Shown here piece by piece: positions 23,754-31,403 of a stretch of DNA of 51,683 nt; the stretch's first letter is position 1; each line of letters starts with the position of its first letter. Below the pieces are notes generated by a model that saw only the letters and a program-made list of their open reading frames with translations, was not told the origin of the DNA and ran no database searches. Source of the stretch: a virus. The translations under genes were made by a program, and so were the position numbers. Location: positions 1 through 51,683 of the IMG/VR virus record IMGVR_UViG_3300032050_000195; one strand, written 5' to 3'.

Positions 23754-24206
23754 ATGGAACTAATTACAACTTATATTTGTAAAACTTCTGATCTAGGAGT
23801 TCATGGAAATATGTTCGGTGGAACAATGGTATCACTAATTGATGACGCTGCTGCTTCTTATGCCTCACAAATTTGTGATACACCAAGAATAGTCACAATT
23901 AAAATAGATGAATTAGTTTTCAAAAAACCAGTCAAAGTAGGAAATATCTTAAAAATTTATGGCAAAGTTATAGAATTTGGAAGAACTTCTGTAACACTTT
24001 ATGTTGAAGTCAGAAAACATAATGTTTATACTGGAGAACAAGATGTTGCAACTCATACAAATATTAAATTTGTTAAAATAGATGATGAGGGTAAAGCTCT
24101 CCCGATTCAAAACTATGTCAAGAAAAGATATAAAGATAGAGTTGAGAAATTTGGCAGAGGTCTACTATCTGTTGATGAATTAAAATCTAATCAAACAGAT
24201 ATTTAA
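23754..24206 (+). CDS. Hotdog-fold acyl-CoA thioesterase, YciA/acot type
   Basis: 150 residues, full length for the family. Residues 9-40 (CKTSDLGVHGNMFGGTMVSLIDDAA) contain the hotdog helix with the NxFGGxxxxxxD signature, where Asn and Asp are the catalytic pair. VTIKIDELVFKKPVKVGN is the following strand. It hydrolyses acyl-CoA to free CoA and acid. In a phage this could remodel fatty-acid pools or membrane lipids; this is inference. Such genes are rare in phages and probably host-derived. The next gene starts 17 bp downstream. Confidence 0.85.
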   Translation: MELITTYICKTSDLGVHGNMFGGTMVSLIDDAAASYASQICDTPRIVTIKIDELVFKKPVKVGNILKIYGKVIEFGRTSVTLYVEVRKHNVYTGEQDVATHTNIKFVKIDDEGKALPIQNYVKKRYKDRVEKFGRGLLSVDELKSNQTDI

Positions 24207-24223
24207 AAAATAATCGTATTTAA

Positions 24224-24724
24224 ATGAAGGAAATAGAAGAAAATGATGATCCAATTTATCTCTTAATTAGGGAACAAGTCAAGGACATTAGTACTGAAAA
24301 GCTTTCTGATCAAGTTGATCAAACACCTAGCTATATAGAAACTGAGAAACAACTAGTTTATATTTGGCTTAGATTGTATGTTAAAGATGAAGTTGAAGAT
24401 ATTAAAGAAGGCGACAATATTTATATAACCTATTCAGCGACTGGTGAGAAATTACAGTCAAAGTTTATTTGTTTTGGTAAGAAAAACTCAATTCGTGACG
24501 CTGAGTCAGAAGATCAGATTCAAATGAGTCAAGAAGATGATCCAAAGTGTTTAATACTCATGGTGAATGAAGAAACAATTCAGACCGGTGATGATATTCC
24601 TTTTATTCGATCACTTTTTAAAATTTCTAGACACTATGAGTTTCAAGTTTATAGAAGAGAAGAGCTAATATTTATAAATCAAAGAACTGGTGAGACTATA
24701 CAGTATTATGATTGTGATTTTTAA
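24224..24724 (+). CDS. Unknown acidic protein
   Basis: 166 residues, very rich in Glu/Asp. Residues 48-90 (LVYIWLRLYVKDEVEDIKEG ... start of a beta region) and 135-166 (YEFQVYRREELIFINQRTG) suggest two small beta domains. It follows the thioesterase gene closely and precedes the polymerase. No family recognised, no membrane segment. Confidence 0.52.
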   Translation: MKEIEENDDPIYLLIREQVKDISTEKLSDQVDQTPSYIETEKQLVYIWLRLYVKDEVEDIKEGDNIYITYSATGEKLQSKFICFGKKNSIRDAESEDQIQMSQEDDPKCLILMVNEETIQTGDDIPFIRSLFKISRHYEFQVYRREELIFINQRTGETIQYYDCDF

Positions 24725-24787
24725 CTTAGCTAATTAGAAACTTTCAGAGTTCTATTGACTATACATGAAACAAAAAAGTAAATCGAA

Positions 24788-26329
24788 GTGCTAGTAGATA
24801 CTCAATATTTAATCAATACAAGAAAGTTAGTAGTTAGTTATGTTGATAAAACCGGTGATATTAAATTAAAATATTATGACTGGCAGAATCCTCTTAAATA
24901 TGTAACTTGTGAAGATAATGACCTTCAAAGACATCCTGATTTTAAGTCTTGGGATGGAAAAAATGTTAAACAGATCGAAGTCAATCATCCTGATAGATAC
25001 GCAGTTTATGAGTTCTTAGATGCTCTGCCGGATAAAGAAAAAGAGGAAATTTTTGAATTCAATCTACCAAAGATTTTTTTCATAGATATTGAGACTGAGA
25101 TAATCGATGGATTTCCTGAAGCTGCTGATATCAAAGATCCAAATGGAAATGTCACTAAAGAAGGAGCAGCTACTCAAGTTCTCTCAATTTCAATTGTATA
25201 TGACGATAAGATAATTCTTCTTGGATTAAAAGATATGCCTCAAGATATGCAAGATCGTATTTTAAATAATACTAATAAGTATTTTGAGAAATCTAAAGTT
25301 GAATATAAATTCAAATACATCAAATACGAAGATGAATTTGATATGATGTATAATTTCTTTTACAAGATGGTTCCTAAAATGCCTCTTATTACAGGTTGGA
25401 ACTTTTTAAACTATGACTGGCTATACTTAGTAAATAGAGCAAGAAAGATTACAAAGTGGGTTAATGGTAAAGAGATAAAAATAGACCCCGCAGTATCCTC
25501 ATTCACCAAAAGAATGAATAAAGTTTGGTCAACTGAGTATGAAGTTCCCGCTCATAGAATGATTTTTGATTACATGCAACTTTATGAGATCTGTGATACA
25601 TCTATTAAAGTTAAAGAAAGTTCTTCGTTGGACTTTGTTTCTAATAAATTAGTTGGAGTGGACAAGATTAAATATACTGGCTCTCTTCAGAAATTATATG
25701 AAGATGACTTTGAGACCTTTATGTACTATAACGCGGTTGACTCTGTTCTTGTTCAGAAAATACATGAGGCTAGAAATTATATTTCAATTATTTTCGCGAT
25801 TTCTGCCCTTGCTAAAATTCGTGTAGTTGATATTGTTTCACAAATGAATAATGCTCTTGGTTCACTTGCCATTACAGAGGGAGTCTTGAGGAATAGATTC
25901 CGTGACATGGAGAATATCATCTTGTTTAAAGATGAAAATGCTGTAAGAGGTAGTGAGTCTGGAATCGCAGGCGGATGGGTTAAAGATCCAGTTGTTGGAA
26001 TGAACAAGTGGGTTTGCATCTACGATTTTGCCTCACTTTATCCCACAACTCAGTTACAGTTTTTCATAGCTCCTGAGACTTTTGTTGGTGTAAAAACTGA
26101 TCAGGAAAATGATTACTGTTTTAATGGCAATCAAAGGATCAAAATAGATTCAGAAAAACATGTTGTTTGTGTTAATGGTGTTGTTTTCGAGAAGAGATAT
26201 TCACCAACTTTAAAAATGCTTGATGATGTCTATGCAGACAGAAAGAAGAATAAAAAGATTATGATGTCTAAAAAAGAAGAATATAAGGCAGTCATAGATG
26301 AAATAAAAAGATTAGAATCCGAATTATAA
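24788..26329 (+). CDS. 43: Family B DNA polymerase, N-terminal half (split gene)
   Basis: 513 residues from a GTG; an in-frame stop at 24779 excludes an earlier start. The proofreading exonuclease is complete: FFIDIETE (Exo I, Asp100/Glu102), TGWNFLNYDW (Exo II) and YNAVDSVLV (Exo III). Palm motif A, YDFASLYP, is at about 412-419. The protein then ends after the first fingers helix (MLDDVYADRKKNKK ...). Motif B, motif C (DTDS) and the thumb are missing and are not found elsewhere in the window. The split falls in the fingers, where some T4-like phages are also known to carry separate polymerase halves, so a second gene should exist elsewhere in the genome. Confidence 0.85.
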   Translation: MLVDTQYLINTRKLVVSYVDKTGDIKLKYYDWQNPLKYVTCEDNDLQRHPDFKSWDGKNVKQIEVNHPDRYAVYEFLDALPDKEKEEIFEFNLPKIFFIDIETEIIDGFPEAADIKDPNGNVTKEGAATQVLSISIVYDDKIILLGLKDMPQDMQDRILNNTNKYFEKSKVEYKFKYIKYEDEFDMMYNFFYKMVPKMPLITGWNFLNYDWLYLVNRARKITKWVNGKEIKIDPAVSSFTKRMNKVWSTEYEVPAHRMIFDYMQLYEICDTSIKVKESSSLDFVSNKLVGVDKIKYTGSLQKLYEDDFETFMYYNAVDSVLVQKIHEARNYISIIFAISALAKIRVVDIVSQMNNALGSLAITEGVLRNRFRDMENIILFKDENAVRGSESGIAGGWVKDPVVGMNKWVCIYDFASLYPTTQLQFFIAPETFVGVKTDQENDYCFNGNQRIKIDSEKHVVCVNGVVFEKRYSPTLKMLDDVYADRKKNKKIMMSKKEEYKAVIDEIKRLESEL

Positions 26330-26330
26330 T

Positions 26331-27998
26331 ATGTCACTTAAAAAAGATTTACTTAAATACGACCCTCGTAAAGAACAACAAGATTGTTTGGACTTTATTG
26401 ATTCAGAATATAAAAAAAATAAGGAAAATAAATTTTTCTTATTAAACCTACCTGTTGGGACCGGAAAGTCACATCTGGCCTTAATGATTGCGGATTGGTA
26501 TTTGAAAAATGTTAATGGAAATGCTAAATTTGATGTTATTACAAATAGTAAGATATTACAAGATCAATATTCTGGTACCTATGGTTCAATAAATGATTTA
26601 AAGGGTAAAGAAAACTATGAGTGTGAACAATATTCTTGCTCTTGTGCCCAAGGAAATGAATTTAATAGGTTGAATAAGACTAGTTGTGAAGCATGTCCTC
26701 ACTCTTCTGCACGAGACCAGTATTTAAGTGGTAGAATATCCTTAACTAATTTTTATCTTTATATTCTCTATCAACTCTATATGACAAAAATGATGGAGGG
26801 TAGAGGAGCTAATGTTTTAATAGTTGATGAAAGTCACGAATTTGATGATGTGATGTCGGATTTTATTTCAATAAAAATCACAGAATTTGTTATTAAAAAA
26901 TTGAAGTTTTCTAATGAAGATAAAATACTCAAAGAACTAAAAAGAGTCAGTTCAATTTCTCAATATATTGACTTCCTAAAAGCACTTCAGGGTGAAATTA
27001 ATACTACTATTTCCGATATTGAAAAAGAGTTGGGTAGAGAAAAAAGAACAGCTAGATCAGTTAAGCGTGAAAATAGTGTGAATAAGGTATTGGGTGGGAA
27101 AAATTCAGATTTTAAATTGATGCAAATTATAACAGACTTGCAACAATATCAGTCTAAAATAGAAATATTTTTGAAAGAATATGCTGCTAATCCAAACAAT
27201 TGGGTTTTGGAGTCAAATTACAATGAGAAATCAAAGCAAAAAGAATTATCACTAGAACCAATATGGGCTTTTGACTATCTAGATAAGTATATTTTCTCAA
27301 AGTATGACATGGTGTTTCTAATGTCTGGTACTATACTAGATAAAAATCTTTTTTGTATGTTAAATGGATTAGATGTGGATAAGGCGGTTTACTACTCTAT
27401 AGATTCACCATTTCCAGTTAAGAATAGACCAGTTTTTTATATGCCACTTGGTAAGATGTCTTTCAAATCCAAAGAAGATACTTTCAAAAACTATGTTCCG
27501 TATATTCAAAAAATACTAAATAAATATCCAGATAAAAAGGGTATTATACATACTAATTCTTTTGAACTTGCGAGTTGGATATCTAGAGACTTAAAAGATA
27601 GTAGACTTGTTTATCATGATTCATCTAATAAAGATGAAGTTTTACAAAAACACTTTATATCAGAAAAACCAACAGTTTTAGTAAGTCCGAGTATGGATAC
27701 TGGGGTAAGTTTCGATGACGATCTGGCCAGATTTCAAATAATTGCCAAAATACCTTATCCTTCTTTAGCATCTCAGAAGAATAAACTTAGACAGAAGAAC
27801 AATCCCGAGTGGTATTCATGGAAAACAATTTCCGGTCTGATTCAAATGAGTGGAAGAGCAGTTAGATCGGTAGATGATTATGCCGATACTATTATAATTG
27901 ATGGTTCATTTTCTGATCTTTTGAAGTATTCTGGTCAATATTTCCCGAAGTGGTTTCAAGAGGCAATTAAAAGAATTAATGTTAAGATTGGCGCCTAA
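26331..27998 (+). CDS. SF2 DNA helicase, XPD/DinG type with Fe-S cluster
   Basis: 555 residues, starting 1 bp after the polymerase stop. Walker A is LPVGTGKS (about 40-47). Four cysteines between motifs Ia and II (CEQYSCSC ... CEAC, about 100-125) form a probable 4Fe-4S cluster as in XPD and DinG. Motif II is VDESHEFD (about 165-172), motif III-like FLMSGTIL follows, and motif VI is QMSGRAVRS near the C-terminus. Known relatives unwind DNA 5'-to-3' and act on D-loops and R-loops. Coupling with the polymerase suggests work at replication or recombination intermediates. Confidence 0.87.
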   Translation: MSLKKDLLKYDPRKEQQDCLDFIDSEYKKNKENKFFLLNLPVGTGKSHLALMIADWYLKNVNGNAKFDVITNSKILQDQYSGTYGSINDLKGKENYECEQYSCSCAQGNEFNRLNKTSCEACPHSSARDQYLSGRISLTNFYLYILYQLYMTKMMEGRGANVLIVDESHEFDDVMSDFISIKITEFVIKKLKFSNEDKILKELKRVSSISQYIDFLKALQGEINTTISDIEKELGREKRTARSVKRENSVNKVLGGKNSDFKLMQIITDLQQYQSKIEIFLKEYAANPNNWVLESNYNEKSKQKELSLEPIWAFDYLDKYIFSKYDMVFLMSGTILDKNLFCMLNGLDVDKAVYYSIDSPFPVKNRPVFYMPLGKMSFKSKEDTFKNYVPYIQKILNKYPDKKGIIHTNSFELASWISRDLKDSRLVYHDSSNKDEVLQKHFISEKPTVLVSPSMDTGVSFDDDLARFQIIAKIPYPSLASQKNKLRQKNNPEWYSWKTISGLIQMSGRAVRSVDDYADTIIIDGSFSDLLKYSGQYFPKWFQEAIKRINVKIGA

Positions 27999-28710
27999 CC
28001 GCCTCTATACACTTTTCAACTGCTTCAATTCCTCTTTTATCAAAAGAGAAAACCTTTGACTTAGATCTTTTTTGCAGTTCTGGTTCTAAGAATCTTTCTC
28101 TATCCGAATTTGGGATAGACCATAAATTTGCTGCTGCCCATTCATCATCAGTCATTACAACATCGGATATATCAATAGATGAATGTATATCATCTAATTC
28201 GCCTTTTTCAAAAATTATAATAAATTTGTTTTGCTCTCTATCAACATCTAACTTTATAATAACATCTTCTTCTCGACCTCTCCCTTTTAGAAAGCTATCT
28301 AAATCCGGAATGAAAACTTCTGAATCAAATTCATAAAATTGTAAATTTAAATGTTTTTCCAAATATGTCTTGAATTCTTCGAATGATTTTACATCTTTGT
28401 TAGGATTTACATCTTGATCTTTAAATTTTAACATAAAACTACATCTTGGTCCTCTGTTTTCTGTTCCGGTATAAACATGAAAATGTTCATTTAGTGAAGT
28501 ATATCCAAGTAAGATAACTCTATTATTAAGTTCAATAACATCTTTTAGAAAATCTACTTTATTGACATTTTCTCTTATAAGACCAGATATAGTAACTACA
28601 CCTTCATAGATGTCACACTCTATCTTTTCGTACCCTTGATCTTTAAAATCTAAAAGAAGGTCTTCAATCTCCTCCTTATTTACAGATTCATAGAATTTGA
28701 GTAGTTTCAT
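27982..28710 (-). CDS. Unknown protein with targeting-like N-terminus
   Basis: 242 residues starting MKLLKFYESVNKEE, a clear member of the shared-start group (FYE before Ser). After it comes an acidic helix, then repeated beta-alpha units (KIECDIYEGVVTISGLI; RVILLGYTSL; DVIIKLDVD). It overlaps the helicase gene tail-to-tail by 17 nt. The ATG overlaps the stop of the upstream gene, so it is the last gene of a three-gene minus-strand operon. Confidence 0.55.
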   Translation of the reverse strand: MKLLKFYESVNKEEIEDLLLDFKDQGYEKIECDIYEGVVTISGLIRENVNKVDFLKDVIELNNRVILLGYTSLNEHFHVYTGTENRGPRCSFMLKFKDQDVNPNKDVKSFEEFKTYLEKHLNLQFYEFDSEVFIPDLDSFLKGRGREEDVIIKLDVDREQNKFIIIFEKGELDDIHSSIDISDVVMTDDEWAAANLWSIPNSDRERFLEPELQKRSKSKVFSFDKRGIEAVEKCIEAVRRQS

Positions 28711-28907
28711 AATTGGTCAATTTTAGATTTTAATTCAGTTGTGTCAATATTTTTAGATTGTAAAAACTCTAGTATCTCTTCAAATATTTCAATTCTTCTT
28801 TCTTTTGAATCCGTTGAAATCAAAATATTTAAAAGCTCATTAATTTCTCGATATTTAAAATTACAAATAAGTTTTAAAATATCACTACCGGAATTTTCAC
28901 AATCCAT
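28707..28907 (-). CDS. Small helical protein, middle of operon
   Basis: 66 residues, MDCENSGSDILKLI then a long helix with EIFEEILEFLQSKN. The ATGA overlap with the downstream gene and a 5-bp gap to the upstream gene support translation as part of the operon 29284-27982. No family recognised. Confidence 0.5.
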   Translation of the reverse strand: MDCENSGSDILKLICNFKYREINELLNILISTDSKERRIEIFEEILEFLQSKNIDTTELKSKIDQL

Positions 28908-28912
28908 GAGAG

Positions 28913-29284
28913 TTATCTCTTTTTCTTATCTTCTATTGACTTTTCAATTTTTTTAGCAATAGCCTTTTCCCAACCTTCAATCTTTTTATTCTTATTTCTA
29001 TCCGCTAAATCAGGCCTTTTCAATCCAGATTTTTTATATGAAACAGGTTTATCCTTTTTAGATTCATTACTATCTTCTTCTTCACGCATCTCATCAGAAT
29101 CAAGTACTTGTGGTTCTGGTTGAGTAGATGTTTCATCGTTGAATTCACCCTCTAAATCAGAGTCTTTTGTTATTTTTTCTTCAGGTGATTCAATATTCTC
29201 GATTTCATCTAAGTATTCTCTGTCTTTTGGTTGCTCTAGTTCTGGTGATAAGAAAAATGTTTCAAATCTTTTAAGGTGCCTCAT
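28913..29284 (-). CDS. Disordered acidic protein with targeting-like N-terminus
   Basis: 123 residues starting MRHLKRFETFFLSPE. Residues 15-80 are Glu/Asp/Ser/Pro-rich and probably unstructured. The last 45 residues are strongly basic (KKSGLKRPDLADRNKNKK, then a Lys-rich helix), which would suit nucleic-acid binding or neutralisation. Acidic-plus-basic internal proteins are known in phage heads; that role is inferred from composition. First gene of the operon, box 26 nt before the ATG. Confidence 0.55.
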   Translation of the reverse strand: MRHLKRFETFFLSPELEQPKDREYLDEIENIESPEEKITKDSDLEGEFNDETSTQPEPQVLDSDEMREEEDSNESKKDKPVSYKKSGLKRPDLADRNKNKKIEGWEKAIAKKIEKSIEDKKKR

Positions 29285-29310
29285 ATGGATGGATAATTTT
29301 TTTTGTAAAT

Positions 29311-29321
29311 TATATATTAAC
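29311..29321 (-). promoter_or_regulatory. GTTAATATATA box for the 29284-27982 operon
   Basis: Minus-strand core with a 26-nt spacer to the ATG at 29284. Lies 26 bp from the divergent box at 29343-29357. Confidence 0.45.
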
Positions 29322-29342
29322 TGTCTAATTTCAAATCCTCGA

Positions 29343-29357
29343 TTTTATATATAAATA
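29343..29357 (+). promoter_or_regulatory. TTTTATATATAAATA box abutting the 29359 start
   Basis: The core ATATATA ends 5 nt before the ATG. Also contains TATAAATA, identical to the T4 late promoter consensus. A leaderless transcript is possible. Confidence 0.48.
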
Positions 29358-29358
29358 G

Positions 29359-30558
29359 ATGAAAATTTTAAATTTCTTTGACTTTATTTTTGAGAATTTT
29401 AAAACTATACAAGTGCCTTTTCAGTACTGTGAAGAGTTTGAATCTTTGATAAATCAAATAAATAATCCAATTTCTGGGGCTTTTATGAATTTACGACTAA
29501 AACCCACCGATATTTCACTTATTAATATTGGAGATCAAGATGATTTTGTGACATTTACTACATCGACAAAGCTATCACAACATTTCAAATCAGAAGATGA
29601 AAAGACACTTAGAACACTTATATCACCTTTATCTAGAAACACCGAAATTTACTCAAAGAATAGAACTTCGATAAAAATAGGCAGATTGATTAGAAAATTA
29701 TTTGGGTCAAAATTCTCTGATTCGGAGATTGAAAAATTTGTAAATCAATACAAATCTATTGTAGATAAAAAACTACTCAAATTTGAATTGTGGGATGGAT
29801 ATAAAATTCAAAATGGATACTGTTCTAAGAATTACACTTATGATGCCCCTAGTTCTAACCCACTTTTAAATTCTTGTATGAACGATGAATTACATCTCAT
29901 AGACTTTTATCAATATGCTCCTGTGAAATTATTAGTGTTACTAAATAATGAAGGTCACATTTTTGGAAGATCGTTAATATGGCAGACTAATAGAGGAACA
30001 TTTATGGATAGAGTTTATGTAGCTTTTGATTCTGATTATTACAAATTTACAGATTGGGCTACAAAAAATAACATAATTTATAAATCAAAGAATCAAAGTG
30101 GACCTTTAATTGACTATGTTGTAGGCGGAAAAACTACCTGGTTTCCAATGAAAGTAGAACTTAAATTCAATATAGACGAATATAGTAGAGAGGATTTTAC
30201 TGATACAGTTAGGGATATTCCGTATATGGATACCTTTATTTATGGTCAGAAGAATATTCTAACTAATTATGAGCCACTTGAGGATAAATATTATATATTG
30301 ACTGATACTGATGGATATCCTTTAGAAGTTATACCACATTTTGATATTAAGGGTCGAAGAATTCGCCAAGATGAACTAGATGATTATGAGTGGTCAAATA
30401 CTCAGAAAGGATGGATACATGCAAAAGACGGGTGTTATGTACAAGCAGTTCAAGATTTTTTATCTTTTGACTATTTAAAAGACCCTGTTAATGGATTCAC
30501 ACGAAAGCCAGGAACTAATCCGATATCTCCGAATACTTGGATTAAAAATGTAAATTAA
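29359..30558 (+). CDS. Unknown protein, paralogue of the 31400 product
   Basis: 399 residues with start MKILNFFDFIFENF (IFE before Asn), fitting the targeting-like group. From about residue 100 it matches the 31400 product: IGRLIRKLFGSKFSD, then FVNQYKSIVDKK, LLNSCMND, LLVLLNNEGHIFGRSLIW and MDRVYVAFDSD. The conserved Asn-Ser-Cys-Met and GRS(L/I)xW...DR(V/I)Y blocks suggest a shared enzymatic or binding core, but I recognise no fold. First of three tightly packed plus-strand genes whose products all have targeting-like starts. Confidence 0.65.
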   Translation: MKILNFFDFIFENFKTIQVPFQYCEEFESLINQINNPISGAFMNLRLKPTDISLINIGDQDDFVTFTTSTKLSQHFKSEDEKTLRTLISPLSRNTEIYSKNRTSIKIGRLIRKLFGSKFSDSEIEKFVNQYKSIVDKKLLKFELWDGYKIQNGYCSKNYTYDAPSSNPLLNSCMNDELHLIDFYQYAPVKLLVLLNNEGHIFGRSLIWQTNRGTFMDRVYVAFDSDYYKFTDWATKNNIIYKSKNQSGPLIDYVVGGKTTWFPMKVELKFNIDEYSREDFTDTVRDIPYMDTFIYGQKNILTNYEPLEDKYYILTDTDGYPLEVIPHFDIKGRRIRQDELDDYEWSNTQKGWIHAKDGCYVQAVQDFLSFDYLKDPVNGFTRKPGTNPISPNTWIKNVN

Positions 30559-30565
30559 TATATAC
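30555..30565 (+). promoter_or_regulatory. TTAATATATAC box, 5-nt spacer
   Basis: Overlaps the stop of the preceding gene (29359-30558). Core ends 5 nt before the ATG at 30570. Confidence 0.45.
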
Positions 30566-30569
30566 CCAT

Positions 30570-31403
30570 ATGAGAGTTTTAAACTTTGAAAAATATCAAT
30601 TAGCAGAAGATTTATCTAATTTCATAGCTAATCCAACTATTTTAGAGTCTGCTGAAAAAAATAGCCAAATAGATAATATTTTAAAAAAACTCTCTCAGGA
30701 TCTAAAATTTAATTATGGTCTTGTTTTTACATTTGGTGTTGGTGTTAGAGTAATGTACCCAATTGTTGAAGAGTTAATAAAAAATGGAAATTTAAAAGTA
30801 GAGGCAACAACTGAGAATATAGTTTTAGTTTGTATTGCTGCACTTACAATTACCTATTTAGAAGAGTCAAAAAATAGTGCTGGTGATACAGAAGTTCCTT
30901 GTGATTGTGAAGAAAAAAAGTCTGATTGTGAAATTTGTGGTGGAACGGGAATGATTAAAAGTAAAGTTTCTAAAAGAGACGCTCGTACTATTCTTGAAGA
31001 ATTAAAATTGAGAGGAATAGGCAATGGCATAGTAAAAAAAATGGTTGAGTGTTTCAAGTTTTTAGGATCAATTCTTAAAACTTTATTTAGAAATACTCCC
31101 TATGTAATTAACGGTCTTATAGATATGTTGGCCTATACTGCGATTCTTGTTCCGGCTATGAATGGTATAAGTGCCATTGTGGGTAAATATGATTTGACTA
31201 TTGATAGTCTTATGGGTAACGCCGCCGCGATTTCTCTTGGTATTACTACGTTTTTAGCGAAATATGGATTTGACTCGTTGGTTAAGAAATTCAAAGATAA
31301 ATTTGGATTTGATACTAAGTCTTTGGATGTACCAACTGTTGTTAAACCTTATGATACTGAAAATGATGAACTAGAAGGTAACAAATTAATTAAAGAGCAA
31401 TGA
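30570..31403 (+). CDS. Membrane protein with DnaJ-type CxxCxGxG motif
   Basis: 277 residues. Start MRVLNFEKYQLAED (LAE before Asp) fits the targeting-like set. Hydrophobic segments near residues 50-66, 75-92, 183-205 and 212-232 predict several membrane passes. Between them, CDCEEKKSDCEICGGTGMI (about 111-129) holds CxxCxGxG plus extra Cys, a probable zinc-binding hairpin. The protein lies between the two paralogues at 29359 and 31400 and overlaps the latter by ATGA. A membrane role in DNA delivery or lysis timing is possible but only inferred. Confidence 0.62.
   Translation: MRVLNFEKYQLAEDLSNFIANPTILESAEKNSQIDNILKKLSQDLKFNYGLVFTFGVGVRVMYPIVEELIKNGNLKVEATTENIVLVCIAALTITYLEESKNSAGDTEVPCDCEEKKSDCEICGGTGMIKSKVSKRDARTILEELKLRGIGNGIVKKMVECFKFLGSILKTLFRNTPYVINGLIDMLAYTAILVPAMNGISAIVGKYDLTIDSLMGNAAAISLGITTFLAKYGFDSLVKKFKDKFGFDTKSLDVPTVVKPYDTENDELEGNKLIKEQ

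Noticed and set aside
24765-24787. ATG at 24765 as the start of the polymerase gene
   Set aside because: It is out of frame and its frame stops after nine codons; the polymerase frame has a stop at 24779, leaving GTG at 24788.
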